Source: Bacillota bacterium (GTDB taxonomy: Bacteria > Bacillota > Clostridia > Christensenellales > Aristaeellaceae). From it: DNA of 31,284 nt. Below, in pieces: positions 15,074-22,897 of the stretch (the first letter of the stretch is position 1; the number at the start of each line of letters is the position of its first letter). The position numbers and the translations under genes were made by a program. The notes under the pieces are model-generated. The model worked only from the letters and a program-made list of their open reading frames with translations. It searched no databases and was not told the origin of the DNA. The stretch lies in contig JAEYRW010000087.1 in assembly GCA_023435435.1 (NCBI GenBank), forward strand, positions 1-31,284. The letters run 5' to 3'.

Positions 15074-15696
15074 AGATTTGTCACATCGTGGGCGCGGGGG
15101 AGATGGGCGGCGCGCGGGTCGCGGCGCGGGAAGGCGACCTCGTCGTCGCGGCGGACGCGGGCTACGCGGCGCTGGTCCGCCAGGGCGTGAAGCCGGACCT
15201 CGTGGTGGGCGACTTCGACTCCCTCGGGGAAGTCCCCGCCGGGGAGACCATCGTCCGCCATCCCGTCATGAAGGACGACACGGATACCTTGCTCGCCGTC
15301 AGGCTGGGGCTCGAGCGCGGCTATCGCGATTTCCGGCTCTACGGCGCGCTGGGCGGGCGGCTCGACCACACCCTCGCCAACATCCAGACCCTTCAGTACC
15401 TCGCCGCGCGGAACGCGCGGGGGGTGATCGTGGGGGATGTCTGTCTCGCCGTTGTGCGAAACGGCGCGCTGCGCTTCCGCGCGGATGCCCGGGGTACGGT
15501 TTCTGTGTTCTGTCTGGGCGCGCCCGCGCGGGGCGTCTTCCTGGAGGGCCTCCTCTATCCGCTCACCGATTACACCATGACGCCGGATTTCCCCATCGGC
15601 GTGAGCAACGAGTTTACCGGTGCGCCGTCCAGCGTGCGCGTGGGGGACGGCTGCCTCGTGGCGGTGTTCGGCGCCCTCGATTTTCTGGAAGACTGA
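15070..15696 (+). CDS. thiN: Thiamine pyrophosphokinase
   Basis: A 208-residue enzyme that transfers pyrophosphate from ATP to thiamine, giving the cofactor TPP. Family motifs appear in order: VVAADAGYAAL (20s-30s), PDLVVGDFDSLG near residue 50, MKDDTDTLLAVRLGLERG near 75, and YGALGGRLDHTLANIQTL near 100. The C-terminal beta domain has the LEGLLYPLTDYTM segment of the thiamine site. It starts with TTG 15070 in a 4-bp overlap with the kinase stop, a translational-coupling arrangement. No TPP riboswitch lies upstream in this window, which fits a salvage enzyme made constitutively. Confidence 0.95.
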   Translation: MKICHIVGAGEMGGARVAAREGDLVVAADAGYAALVRQGVKPDLVVGDFDSLGEVPAGETIVRHPVMKDDTDTLLAVRLGLERGYRDFRLYGALGGRLDHTLANIQTLQYLAARNARGVIVGDVCLAVVRNGALRFRADARGTVSVFCLGAPARGVFLEGLLYPLTDYTMTPDFPIGVSNEFTGAPSSVRVGDGCLVAVFGALDFLED

Positions 15697-16325
15697 CGCG
15701 CGACCCTGTCCGTAAAACCGGCGCATCCGCCGCGCATGCGACGATGCGCCATATTGCGCGTCAATCCGCGCGGGGCCGGATTTCCATGTTCCCCAATGCC
15801 CCCCTTTGCCGTTTGGTCCGCGCGTGGGCCTGTCCGGCGCGTCTGCGCCGAAACGCGTACTCCGTCCATGACAGAAGATGTGGAATTCGACGAGAACATT
15901 TTGGCCCTGGCGCGAAGCCGGCGCGCGCGTAGCAGTCAGGGGCGGACTTTCCGGCTACGTCAAGCGGAGCGCGACAAAGCCAGGGGCGAAAGGAACCGTC
16001 GAAAACGCGGTTCTGTCGTGGATGGAGTACGGGAGCAATCCACAGAAATACAAAGCCCCCCGCGCGTCTTTTTGCCCAAGAGGCGGGCTGTTCAAAACTT
16101 TGTATTGAGCGCCCGGTCGCTTCGCGGTCCGCGAAGCGGTTCCTACGGGACTTTATTTGACGCATTTCATGCGACAAATTCATCGGTGCAACTTTGACTG
16201 CCACAGGCAAGCAAACCTTCGGCGCCGCTGCCGGCCCGCGTAGCGTTGCTGCGTCTGCGCCCCGGCTCCTTGCCTTGGGCGAAGATCCATCGCGGGGCAT
16301 TCTCGCGTTATTTCTGCGTCTTGCT
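15697..16325. other. Gene-free, hairpin-rich stretch
   Basis: I see no protein that resembles a family here on either strand. The open frames are Arg/Ser/Pro-rich, lack ribosome sites and compete in several frames. Structural features are the inverted repeat GGCGCATC/GATGCGCC (15720-15727 with 15743-15750) and a 10-bp perfect hairpin CGCTTCGCGG-T-CCGCGAAGCG (16118-16138). No T-run follows either, so they are not classic terminators. Base composition in 16010-16190 is less GC-rich than the flanking genes. It may be a decayed gene or an interspersed repeat element. Confidence 0.5.
16118..16138. repeat. Perfect 10-bp inverted repeat
   Basis: CGCTTCGCGG and CCGCGAAGCG flank a single T. There is no T-tract on either side, so termination is unlikely; it could be a REP-like element or a protein site. 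Confidence 0.6.
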
Positions 16326-16922
16326 CTAATCCTTCTCCGTCCCAAACAGGCGGTTGACCAGTTCCTCGATGTACCTGTCGCGCGCGGCGGGTTTTTTCAT
16401 GTCCGCGCCCCGGAATCCGTCCCACAGATTTGCGTGAAGTCCAATCCCCAGCACCGCCGCGGAGACCGCCTGAATCAGCCGGTCGCGCAGGGCGTCGCCG
16501 GGCGTTGCGCCCCTGGAAACCATATCGTCGTACATCCGGTCCAGGAAGCGCGCGAAAAACATGTGGGTCGGCGCGGAGCGCTCGTCCCGGGCGTCCAGAA
16601 GCGTCAGAAAATGGGCGCGGGTGATGCCGGGATATGCCTGCGCCCCGGCGGTCAGGTGGGAAAGGATGTGCACCATGCGGGCGCGCGCCCCCGCCCCCGC
16701 GCTTTCCGCGAAGTCCGACCAGTCGAACGCGTTTTCCAGCGTCTTTTCATAGACGCGCTCCATGAGCTGTGCCTTTGCGCGAAAATAGTAGTTGATGGCG
16801 GCCGCGTTGACGCCCGCCTCCCGCGCGATCTCCCGCACGGTCGCGTTGGCCTCGCCGAGTCTCTCCACACAGGCGATGGCCGCCTCGATGATTTTCTGTT
16901 CCGTGTCCGTCTGAATTGACAT
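16326..16922 (-). CDS. TetR/AcrR family transcriptional regulator
   Basis: A 198-residue protein with the TetR N-terminal DNA-binding domain: IIEAAIACVERLGEANATVREIAREAGVNAAAINYYFRAKAQLMERVY at about 10-57, where TVREIAREAGV and INYYF are the helix-turn-helix. The C-terminal ligand and dimer domain (about 60-198) is helical and not diagnostic. It is the second gene of a minus-strand operon, 12 bp after the SDR. The tandem palindrome at 17845-17873 ahead of that SDR is the obvious operator, giving autoregulation and control of the divergent SDR. The ligand is unknown but probably relates to the SDR substrates. Confidence 0.93.
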   Translation of the reverse strand: MSIQTDTEQKIIEAAIACVERLGEANATVREIAREAGVNAAAINYYFRAKAQLMERVYEKTLENAFDWSDFAESAGAGARARMVHILSHLTAGAQAYPGITRAHFLTLLDARDERSAPTHMFFARFLDRMYDDMVSRGATPGDALRDRLIQAVSAAVLGIGLHANLWDGFRGADMKKPAARDRYIEELVNRLFGTEKD

Positions 16923-16934
16923 GCTCAGCCCGCC

Positions 16935-17795
16935 TCACTCGTTTTCGTCTAGGATACCATATTCCCGGATTCCCGTAAACCGCAAAGACGCTTCCCACAA
17001 GGCCCGCGCGTCCTCCCTGCCCAGCGCGCGCGGATTTGGATCCTTGGGCGCCTTGTCCTTCCAGTATCCGCCCCGCCACATCGCCATGCCGGGGTCGAGG
17101 GCGAGAAAGGCGATGGCGTCCGCGGGCACGGACGGATCGACGCCGTGCTTCATTCGCCGCCTCCACACAAATTTCTCGATGCCGCTCGTGCCCTTGAGCC
17201 CAATTTCCGTGCGCACCAGCCCCGGGTCCATCGCGAAGGACCTCAGCGCGGAAAAACGCCGATCGAGCTCCGCCGCGAACAGTACATTGCACAGCTTTAC
17301 GCGCTTGTATTGGGACAGACAGCGGTAATGCCGCCGCATCTGTAAATCCGAAAAGTCCAGGCGCGTGTGATAATGGGAGCCGGAACTGACGATCACCATC
17401 CGCGCACCCTCCGATTTCGCGAGATGTCCCATCAGCTCGTGGGTCAGTAGAAACGGCGCGAGATGATTTACCGCGAATTGAAGCTCGATGCCGTCCTCCG
17501 TGGCCATGAAATAGCTGGAGACGCAGCCCGCCGCGTGGACGAGGATGTCCACCCGGGGAAGCGCCTCCCGCAGTGCCCGCCCGAGTCCGCGAATTTGTGC
17601 CTGCGACGAAAGATCACACGGATCGTACCGCACCTCCGCCCCTGGAACCGCCGCGCGCAAGAAGCTTTCCGCCGCTTCACACTTCGCCGCATCCCGCCCA
17701 ACGCCCAACACGCGCGCGCCCTGTTCCGCCAGTGCCTGGACTGTCGCCAGCCCAATTCCCGAGGTCGCCCCCGTCACCACCGCGATTTTCTCCAT
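16935..17795 (-). CDS. Short-chain dehydrogenase/reductase (retinol dehydrogenase-like)
   Basis: A 286-residue NAD(P)-dependent oxidoreductase. The cofactor motif VVTGATSGIG is at residues 6-15; HAAG follows as the NNAG equivalent; the catalytic Ser lies in VIVSSGSHYH and the Tyr/Lys pair in QYKRVK (YxxxK). Its length and the long loop between Ser and Tyr resemble the retinol dehydrogenase/WW-domain oxidoreductase-like group, which often acts on hydrophobic alcohols or ketones. ATG 17795 has a GGAGGG site; an upstream in-frame ATG lies before the predicted transcription start. It is first in an operon with tetR and divergent from a second SDR. Confidence 0.93.
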   Translation of the reverse strand: MEKIAVVTGATSGIGLATVQALAEQGARVLGVGRDAAKCEAAESFLRAAVPGAEVRYDPCDLSSQAQIRGLGRALREALPRVDILVHAAGCVSSYFMATEDGIELQFAVNHLAPFLLTHELMGHLAKSEGARMVIVSSGSHYHTRLDFSDLQMRRHYRCLSQYKRVKLCNVLFAAELDRRFSALRSFAMDPGLVRTEIGLKGTSGIEKFVWRRRMKHGVDPSVPADAIAFLALDPGMAMWRGGYWKDKAPKDPNPRALGREDARALWEASLRFTGIREYGILDENE

Positions 17796-17819
17796 TCCGA
17801 TCCCTCCGTTTCCACGCAG

Positions 17820-17848
17820 AGTATAGCACCTTCGGGACGACGAGTCAA
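17820..17848 (-). promoter_or_regulatory. Promoter of the SDR-tetR operon
   Basis: On the minus strand, TTGACT (17848-17843), a 17-bp spacer and TATACT (17825-17820). The -35 box overlaps the left end of the tandem palindrome operator. Confidence 0.8.
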
Positions 17849-17873
17849 ACAAATGTTTAAAACAAATGTTTGA
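17845..17873. promoter_or_regulatory. Tandem palindromic TetR operator
   Basis: AAACAAATGTTT occurs twice (17847-17858 and 17860-17871), 13 bp apart, each a palindrome AAACA-NN-TGTTT. The outer bases extend the symmetry to TCAAACA...TGTTTGA. It overlaps both divergent -35 boxes, so a bound repressor would shut off both operons. The tetR gene in one of them is the likely source of the protein. Confidence 0.8.
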
Positions 17874-17898
17874 TTTTTAAACCGCGATGCGCTATACT
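17870..17898 (+). promoter_or_regulatory. Promoter of the rightward SDR gene
   Basis: TTGATT (17870-17875), a 17-bp spacer and TATACT (17893-17898). The -35 box overlaps the right end of the operator. Confidence 0.8.
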
Positions 17899-17917
17899 TG
17901 TGCGAAAGGAGGCGCCT

Positions 17918-18733
17918 ATGAAAAAGTACGTATATGTTTCCGGCGCGACCGGAGGATTCGGAAAGGCAATGGCGGTGGAGTGCGCCCTGCGGGGCTGGAA
18001 CCTTGTGCTGACGGACATGAGCGGGGAAAGGTTGGAGGTTCTCGCCCGGGCGCTCCGAAGCGCCTATGGCGTCGAGGTTCTTTGCTTCCCGTGCGACCTT
18101 TCGGACACGGCGTCCCGCACGGCGCTCATCAGCACGCTCGCGGCGTCGGGCATCCGGCTGTCCATGGCGGTCAACGTGGCGGGGGTGGATTACGAAGGCC
18201 AATTTCTCGCCCGAACGCGGGAGGAGATTCTCACAATCCTCAACGTCAATGTGGTTTCGACGGTGGACATGATGCATTCCCTCGTCGCCCTGCGCGCGGA
18301 AGACGGGCACTTTCGGATCGTGAATGTCGCGAGCCTTGCGGGGATGTTTCCAATGCCCGTGAAGGCCACTTACGCGGCAACCAAGCGCCTGCTCATCAGC
18401 ATGTCGCTCGCGCTGCGCGAGGAGTTTCGGGAAATCGGCGCGACGGTGACGGCGCTGTGTCCCGCGGGCATGGCGACCAACGCTCTTCTCGTGAAAAGCA
18501 TCGACGCCCAGGGTCTCGCGGGTCGGCTCACAACGCTGCAAGTGGGCAAAATCGCCCGGCGCACTGTGGATTTGGCGCGCAAGGGCCGGGCGGTCTACAT
18601 TCCCGGCGCGCTCAACCGGGTTCTTGGCGCGGCGGGACGGCTTCTGCCGGAGACTTTCGTCGCCCGGCTCATCCATCGCCGCTGGGAAAAGACCAACCGC
18701 CGGTTCACGGCCGCGCAGGAAGGTCCCGCGTGA
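17918..18733 (+). CDS. Short-chain dehydrogenase/reductase
   Basis: A 271-residue classical SDR. It has YVSGATGGFGKAMA for the dinucleotide (the TGxxxGxG loop), CDLSD for the adenine-binding Asp, NVAG as the NNAG motif, a catalytic Ser in NVASLAG and YAATK (YxxxK). The group resembles SDRs annotated as DltE-like or ketoacyl-type reductases; the substrate is unknown. ATG 17918 has an AAAGGAGG site. The gene sits opposite the SDR-tetR operon under the same operator, suggesting two related redox steps on one inducer. The C-terminus is basic and overlaps the converging metalloprotein gene by 29 bp. Confidence 0.93.
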   Translation: MKKYVYVSGATGGFGKAMAVECALRGWNLVLTDMSGERLEVLARALRSAYGVEVLCFPCDLSDTASRTALISTLAASGIRLSMAVNVAGVDYEGQFLARTREEILTILNVNVVSTVDMMHSLVALRAEDGHFRIVNVASLAGMFPMPVKATYAATKRLLISMSLALREEFREIGATVTALCPAGMATNALLVKSIDAQGLAGRLTTLQVGKIARRTVDLARKGRAVYIPGALNRVLGAAGRLLPETFVARLIHRRWEKTNRRFTAAQEGPA

Positions 18734-19577
18734 TCCCGTCGAGATACGCCTCGATGTCCGGCGGAAAGGTTCCCGCGACGACCTCGTCCGTCAGTCTGCG
18801 CACGGCGTACTCCTCGAACGCGTTCAGCTTCCCGGCCCGGTCGTAGGAGGGGTCGATGCCGGGATACGCCCCATGGCCTTCCACCGTCCCCCGCCGCGCC
18901 TCCATCAAAGGATGCACGACGTGATGCAGAAATTCATGCGCGACGCTCTTTATCTCGAACGCGCCGGACGTGAAGATAAGCGTCTCCCCGACCAGATGGT
19001 AATCGGCGGAATACGCGCACTTGATGGGATTCAGAACGACGGAAATCGTCCTGACGGGCGACGCGCAGCCCCGCGCGCAGGCATCCAGAATCCCGGAAAG
19101 CCTCCGAAGCGCGCCCGCGAAGCGCGCGTTCTGCCCCGCGATCCACCCGCGCTCCCATTCCCAATAATCCCGGAAATCCTCCCGTGCGAGCACGCGCCCG
19201 AGCGCCCCGGGGAAATCCTTCACCCAATCCCAGAAAGCCTCGTCCCGCTCTTCGTCGGACAAATTGCCCGCGGACATGATGTCCGCCCGGTAGCCGTCAA
19301 AATCCCCAAAGCGCGTCCCGCCCGCGTCCAGGAAAAACGTCGCGGCCTCTAGGGCGGCGGCGCGGGGCCAGTAGGGATATACCTCGCACGTCCTCCCGCG
19401 GACGCCGCGAAAAAACGGAATGCCGAAATCGTCCCGCCCGCGGAATTCCCCGATCCGCACAGCGAGCCCGGCTTCCCTCCCGAGCGCGTAAAAATCGTAT
19501 CCGCACTTGAGCAGCGCAAAGTAGATCGCGGAAATTTCCGCACGTCCGGCGATTGAAATCCGTCCCTCCAAGGCCAT
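18705..19577 (-). CDS. Putative HExxH zinc metallopeptidase, family unrecognised
   Basis: A 290-residue protein with SVAHEFLHHVVHPL at about 211-224: His214, Glu215 and His218 form the HExxH zinc motif. About 37 residues later, KLNAFEEYAVRRLTDEVV supplies a candidate Glu as third ligand, as in gluzincins. The N-terminal 200 residues (acidic and aromatic-rich, with DYWEWERGWIAGQNARF) are not familiar to me. There is no signal peptide or membrane segment, so it is probably cytoplasmic. The substrate is unknown. ATG 19577 is the first in frame, but a GGGGGG run lies directly against it, which is unusually close for a ribosome site. The 3' end overlaps the converging SDR by 29 bp. Confidence 0.7.
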   Translation of the reverse strand: MALEGRISIAGRAEISAIYFALLKCGYDFYALGREAGLAVRIGEFRGRDDFGIPFFRGVRGRTCEVYPYWPRAAALEAATFFLDAGGTRFGDFDGYRADIMSAGNLSDEERDEAFWDWVKDFPGALGRVLAREDFRDYWEWERGWIAGQNARFAGALRRLSGILDACARGCASPVRTISVVLNPIKCAYSADYHLVGETLIFTSGAFEIKSVAHEFLHHVVHPLMEARRGTVEGHGAYPGIDPSYDRAGKLNAFEEYAVRRLTDEVVAGTFPPDIEAYLDGITRDLPARP

Positions 19578-19627
19578 CCCCCCTTTCGCCCATTATCCCA
19601 CATCCCCCGCGATCCCGCAAGCCCACG

Positions 19628-19656
19628 AAAAAGGGCTCCGGATTTCTCCGGAGCCC
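19628..19656 (-). terminator. Intrinsic terminator of the Amt-PII gene
   Basis: A perfect 9-bp stem, GGGCTCCGG (19633-19641) with CCGGAGCCC (19648-19656) and loop ATTTCT, followed on the minus strand by TTTTT. Confidence 0.92.
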
Positions 19657-19669
19657 CTCGCGCCTTTTG

Positions 19670-21367
19670 TTATTCGTCCTGCAGGGCATCGTAGCCCTCT
19701 TCGCCGGTTCTGACCTTGACGACGTTCTCGACATCCGAGACGAAGATCTTGCCGTCGCCGATGTGGCCGGTGTACAGAACGCGCCGCGCGGTTTCGATGA
19801 CCGTCTTGACGGGCACCTTGCTCACGACCACGTCCACCTTGTACTTGGGCAGCAGCGTCATGCCCACCGGAACGCCGCGGTAGTACTCGGGCGCGCCCTT
19901 CTGGATGCCGCAGCCGAGGACGGAGGTCACGGTGATGCCGGTGATGCCGATGGCGTTGAGGGCGTTTTTCAGCTCCTCGAAGCGGCCCTGGTTGATGACG
20001 ATGGAAACCTTGGTGAGCTTGGAACTCTTGCCGGACGGATTGGCCTTCGGCAGCTCGACGGAGATGTCAGGCGCGGAGGACGCCGCCAGGTGGTGCGCGG
20101 GCATGAAGTCCGCATAGGAGGAGGAGATGCCGTGCTCATGGGTGTCAAGGCCGGTCACCTCGACCTCGGGCTCGACGCGCAGGCCCACGGTCTTTTTGAT
20201 GACGAAGAACACGATGGAGATGGTCACGACCACCCACGCCGCCACGGACACGACGCCCAGCAGCTGCACGCCGAAGATGTGGAAACCGCCGCCCAGCAGC
20301 AGACCCTTTGTGCCGCCGGTGCCCACGCCGTTGGAGAGCAGGCCGACCATGAGGGTGCCCAGCGCGCCGCAGACGCCATGCACGCCCACCGCGCCCACCG
20401 GGTCGTCAACCTTGAGCTTCTTGTCGATGAACTCGATGCCGAACACCACCGCGAAGGCCGCGACGATGCCGATGATGGCGGCGGAGGTGGGGGAGACGGT
20501 GTCGCAGGGAGCGGTAATGGCCACAAGGCCCGCGAGGGAGCCGTTGAGGGTCATGGAGACATCGGGCTTTCCGTACTTGATCCATGTAATGATCATGGTG
20601 GCGACCGTCGCGCACGCCGCCGCGAGGTTGGTGGTGACGAAGATGTCCGCCGCCGAGACCTCCGCGCCGCCGGAGGCGGAGACGGTGGAACCGCCGTTGA
20701 ACCCGAACCAGCCGAACCAGAGGATGAACACGCCAAGCGCGCCCAAGGTCAGGCTGTGGCCGGGAATGGCGTTGGGAGAGCCGTCCTTGTTGTACTTGCC
20801 GATGCGGGGCCCGAGCATCGCGGCGCCCACGAACGCGGCCACGCCGCCCACCATGTGAACCACCGTGGAGCCCGCGAAGTCATGGAAGCCCATCTCGGCC
20901 AGCCAGCCGCCGCCCCAGATCCAGTGGCCGGAAACGGGGTAGATGACGAGGCTGATGAGCGCGGAGTAGATGCAGTAGGCGCTGAACTTGGTGCGCTCCG
21001 CCATGGCGCCGGAGACGATGGTGGCGGCGGTGGCGCAGAACACGGTCTGGAAGATGAGGAACGCGCCCAGGGAGACGCCGTCGGGCAGGCCGTAGGATGT
21101 GCTCTTCGTGAAGAAGTCGATGATGCCGAAGACGGAGCTGCCCGTCCCGAACATGATCCCGAAGCCCAGCAGCCAGTAGAGGGGGGCGCCGATCGAGAAG
21201 TCCATCAGATTCTTCATGATGATGTTGCCGGCGTTCTTCGCGCGGGTGAACCCGGTCTCGACCATCGCGAATCCGGCCTGCATAAAGAAGACGAGTGCGG
21301 CCGCGACGAGTACCCAGATCGTGTTGACGGATGACATGAAGTCGACGATGGATGTGTATTCAGCCAT
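19670..21367 (-). CDS. amt: Ammonium transporter with fused C-terminal PII domain
   Basis: A 565-residue fusion. Residues about 1-410 are an Amt/Rh ammonium channel with eleven expected membrane helices. Signature residues include the Asp in GFHDFAGSTVVHMVGG and the pore His pair in VVHMVGG and GVHGVCGALG. After a hydrophilic linker (about 411-448), residues 449-563 form a GlnB/GlnK-like PII domain: KVSIVINQGRFEELKNAL, the T-loop GIQKGAPEYYRGVPVG, and TGHIGDGKIFVSDVENVVKVRTGE. The position equivalent to the uridylylated Tyr51 of E. coli PII is Val, so control should be by ATP/ADP/2-oxoglutarate binding only. ATG 21367 has an AAAGGAGGG site. It follows gltD with a terminator between them. Confidence 0.95.
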   Translation of the reverse strand: MAEYTSIVDFMSSVNTIWVLVAAALVFFMQAGFAMVETGFTRAKNAGNIIMKNLMDFSIGAPLYWLLGFGIMFGTGSSVFGIIDFFTKSTSYGLPDGVSLGAFLIFQTVFCATAATIVSGAMAERTKFSAYCIYSALISLVIYPVSGHWIWGGGWLAEMGFHDFAGSTVVHMVGGVAAFVGAAMLGPRIGKYNKDGSPNAIPGHSLTLGALGVFILWFGWFGFNGGSTVSASGGAEVSAADIFVTTNLAAACATVATMIITWIKYGKPDVSMTLNGSLAGLVAITAPCDTVSPTSAAIIGIVAAFAVVFGIEFIDKKLKVDDPVGAVGVHGVCGALGTLMVGLLSNGVGTGGTKGLLLGGGFHIFGVQLLGVVSVAAWVVVTISIVFFVIKKTVGLRVEPEVEVTGLDTHEHGISSSYADFMPAHHLAASSAPDISVELPKANPSGKSSKLTKVSIVINQGRFEELKNALNAIGITGITVTSVLGCGIQKGAPEYYRGVPVGMTLLPKYKVDVVVSKVPVKTVIETARRVLYTGHIGDGKIFVSDVENVVKVRTGEEGYDALQDE

Positions 21368-21389
21368 GGTGTTCCCTCCTTTGATATAG

Positions 21390-21420
21390 AAAAAGGCGCC
21401 CGGAAAAAATTCCGGACACC
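21390..21420 (-). terminator. Intrinsic terminator between gltD and amt
   Basis: GGTGTCCGG pairs with CCGGGCGCC (two G-U pairs, 21420-21412 with 21403-21395) around an 8-nt loop, followed by TTTTT on the minus strand. I see no convincing promoter between it and the amt start, so amt may depend on readthrough. Confidence 0.8.
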
Positions 21421-21454
21421 CTCGTCCCACGGAAAACCCTATTCGGTTGGTCGC

Positions 21455-22891
21455 TCAGACGGTATACCCCATCAGGAATTTATCAATCTCGCGGGCGGCT
21501 TCCTTGCCTTCGGTGATCGCCCAGACGACCAGCGACTGGCCTCTGCGCATATCTCCCGCGGTGAAAAGTCCCGGAACATCCGTCTTGTGGCCCTCATGGA
21601 CGCCCGTCGTCCCGCGCTTTGTGAGCGCGGCGCCGAACGCCTCCGGCACGTAAGACTGGCAGCCGATGAAGCCCGCCGCCAGCAGCAGCATGTCGCATTC
21701 CACCTCGCGCTCGCTGCCGGGAATCTGGTCGAAGCCCTTGAGGCTTATGAGCGTCACCGCCCGGATGTGCCCCGCCTCGTCCTTCAGGATCTCCTTGACG
21801 GTGGTCTCGTAGATCCGCGGGTCGCGGCCGAACAGCGCGATGGCTTCCTCCTGGCCGTAATCGGTCTTGAGCACCCGCGGCCACTCGGGCCATGGGTTGT
21901 TCGCGTTTCTCTCCTCGGGGGGCTTGGGGAGCATCTCGATCTGCTGAACCCCCGCCGCGCCCTGGCGGATGGAGGTGCCCACGCAGTCGTTGCCCGTGTC
22001 GCCGCCGCCGACGATGATGACGCGCTTGCCCGCCGCGGAAATGGGCGCGGAACCGGTCAGGACATTCTTGGTGGCGGCCTTTAAAAAGTCCACCGCGAAG
22101 TGCACGCCCTCGGCGTCCCGGCCCGGGATGTTGAGGTCGCGGGGCTGACCCGCGCCGCAGGCCAGAAGCACCGCGTCGTAGCCGTTGATGAGCTGTTCCG
22201 CGGGCACCTCGCGCCCCACGTCAACGCCCGTGTAGAAGGTCACGCCCTCTTTCTCCATGAGGTCGATGCGCCGCCGAATGACTGCCTTGTCGAGCTTCAT
22301 GTTGGGGATGCCGTACATCAGAAGTCCGCCCGGGGCGTCCTCCTTCTCGTATACCGTCACAGAATGCCCGCGCCGGTTGAGCCAGTAGGCCGCCGAAAGC
22401 CCCGAGGGGCCGCTGCCCACCACCGCCACCCTGCGCCCGGTGCGCACCTTGGGGGGCTCGGGCTTCACGTACCCCCGGGCGAAGCCTGCCTCGATGATGG
22501 AAAGCTCGTTGTCGCGGATGGTCACCGCGTCGCCGTTGAGGGCGCAGGTGCAGGCCGCCTCGCAGGGGGCCGGGCACACCCGCCCGGTAAACTCCGGGAA
22601 GCAGTCAACCTTGAGAAGCCGCGTGAGCGCGTGCTCGTAGTTGCCCAGGAACAGCATGTCGTTCCATTCGGGAATCAGATTGTGCACCGGGCAGCCGGTG
22701 TACATGCCGCCAATCATGACGCCCGACTGGCAGAAGGGAATGCCGCAGTCCATGCAGCGCGCGCCCTGTCTGCGCCGTTCGTCCTCGTCCAGCGGGGGGT
22801 GAAACTCGGCATAGTCCTTGATCCGCTCCGCGGGGTCAATGAAGCCGTTGGGCTTCCTCTGATAGACCAGAAATCCGTCCTTCTGTCCCAT
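21455..22891 (-). CDS. gltD: Glutamate synthase small (beta) subunit
   Basis: A 478-residue FAD/Fe-S protein that passes electrons from NAD(P)H to the large subunit. The N-terminal cluster-binding region has CMDCGIPFC and later CPAPCEAACTC. The FAD site is AVVGSGPSGLSAAYWLNRRG near 155-175; the NAD(P) site is IIVGGGDTGNDCVGTSIRQG near 290; and the last segment PGLFTAGDMRRGQSLVVWAITEGKEAA closes the FAD domain. The length is standard. It starts 6 bp after gltB and ends the glnA operon ahead of a terminator. Whether NADH or NADPH is used cannot be read reliably. Confidence 0.97.
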   Translation of the reverse strand: MGQKDGFLVYQRKPNGFIDPAERIKDYAEFHPPLDEDERRRQGARCMDCGIPFCQSGVMIGGMYTGCPVHNLIPEWNDMLFLGNYEHALTRLLKVDCFPEFTGRVCPAPCEAACTCALNGDAVTIRDNELSIIEAGFARGYVKPEPPKVRTGRRVAVVGSGPSGLSAAYWLNRRGHSVTVYEKEDAPGGLLMYGIPNMKLDKAVIRRRIDLMEKEGVTFYTGVDVGREVPAEQLINGYDAVLLACGAGQPRDLNIPGRDAEGVHFAVDFLKAATKNVLTGSAPISAAGKRVIIVGGGDTGNDCVGTSIRQGAAGVQQIEMLPKPPEERNANNPWPEWPRVLKTDYGQEEAIALFGRDPRIYETTVKEILKDEAGHIRAVTLISLKGFDQIPGSEREVECDMLLLAAGFIGCQSYVPEAFGAALTKRGTTGVHEGHKTDVPGLFTAGDMRRGQSLVVWAITEGKEAAREIDKFLMGYTV

Positions 22892-22897
22892 CCGGCG

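Noticed and set aside
15736..16197. A 153-codon open frame and competing frames in the gap after thiN
   Set aside because: No ribosome site, Arg/Ser-rich composition and no recognisable motif; several frames on both strands are equally open.
19553..21334. A 593-codon open frame on the plus strand
   Set aside because: It is the antisense shadow of the Amt-PII gene, with low-complexity Asp/His/Gly-rich sequence and no ribosome site.
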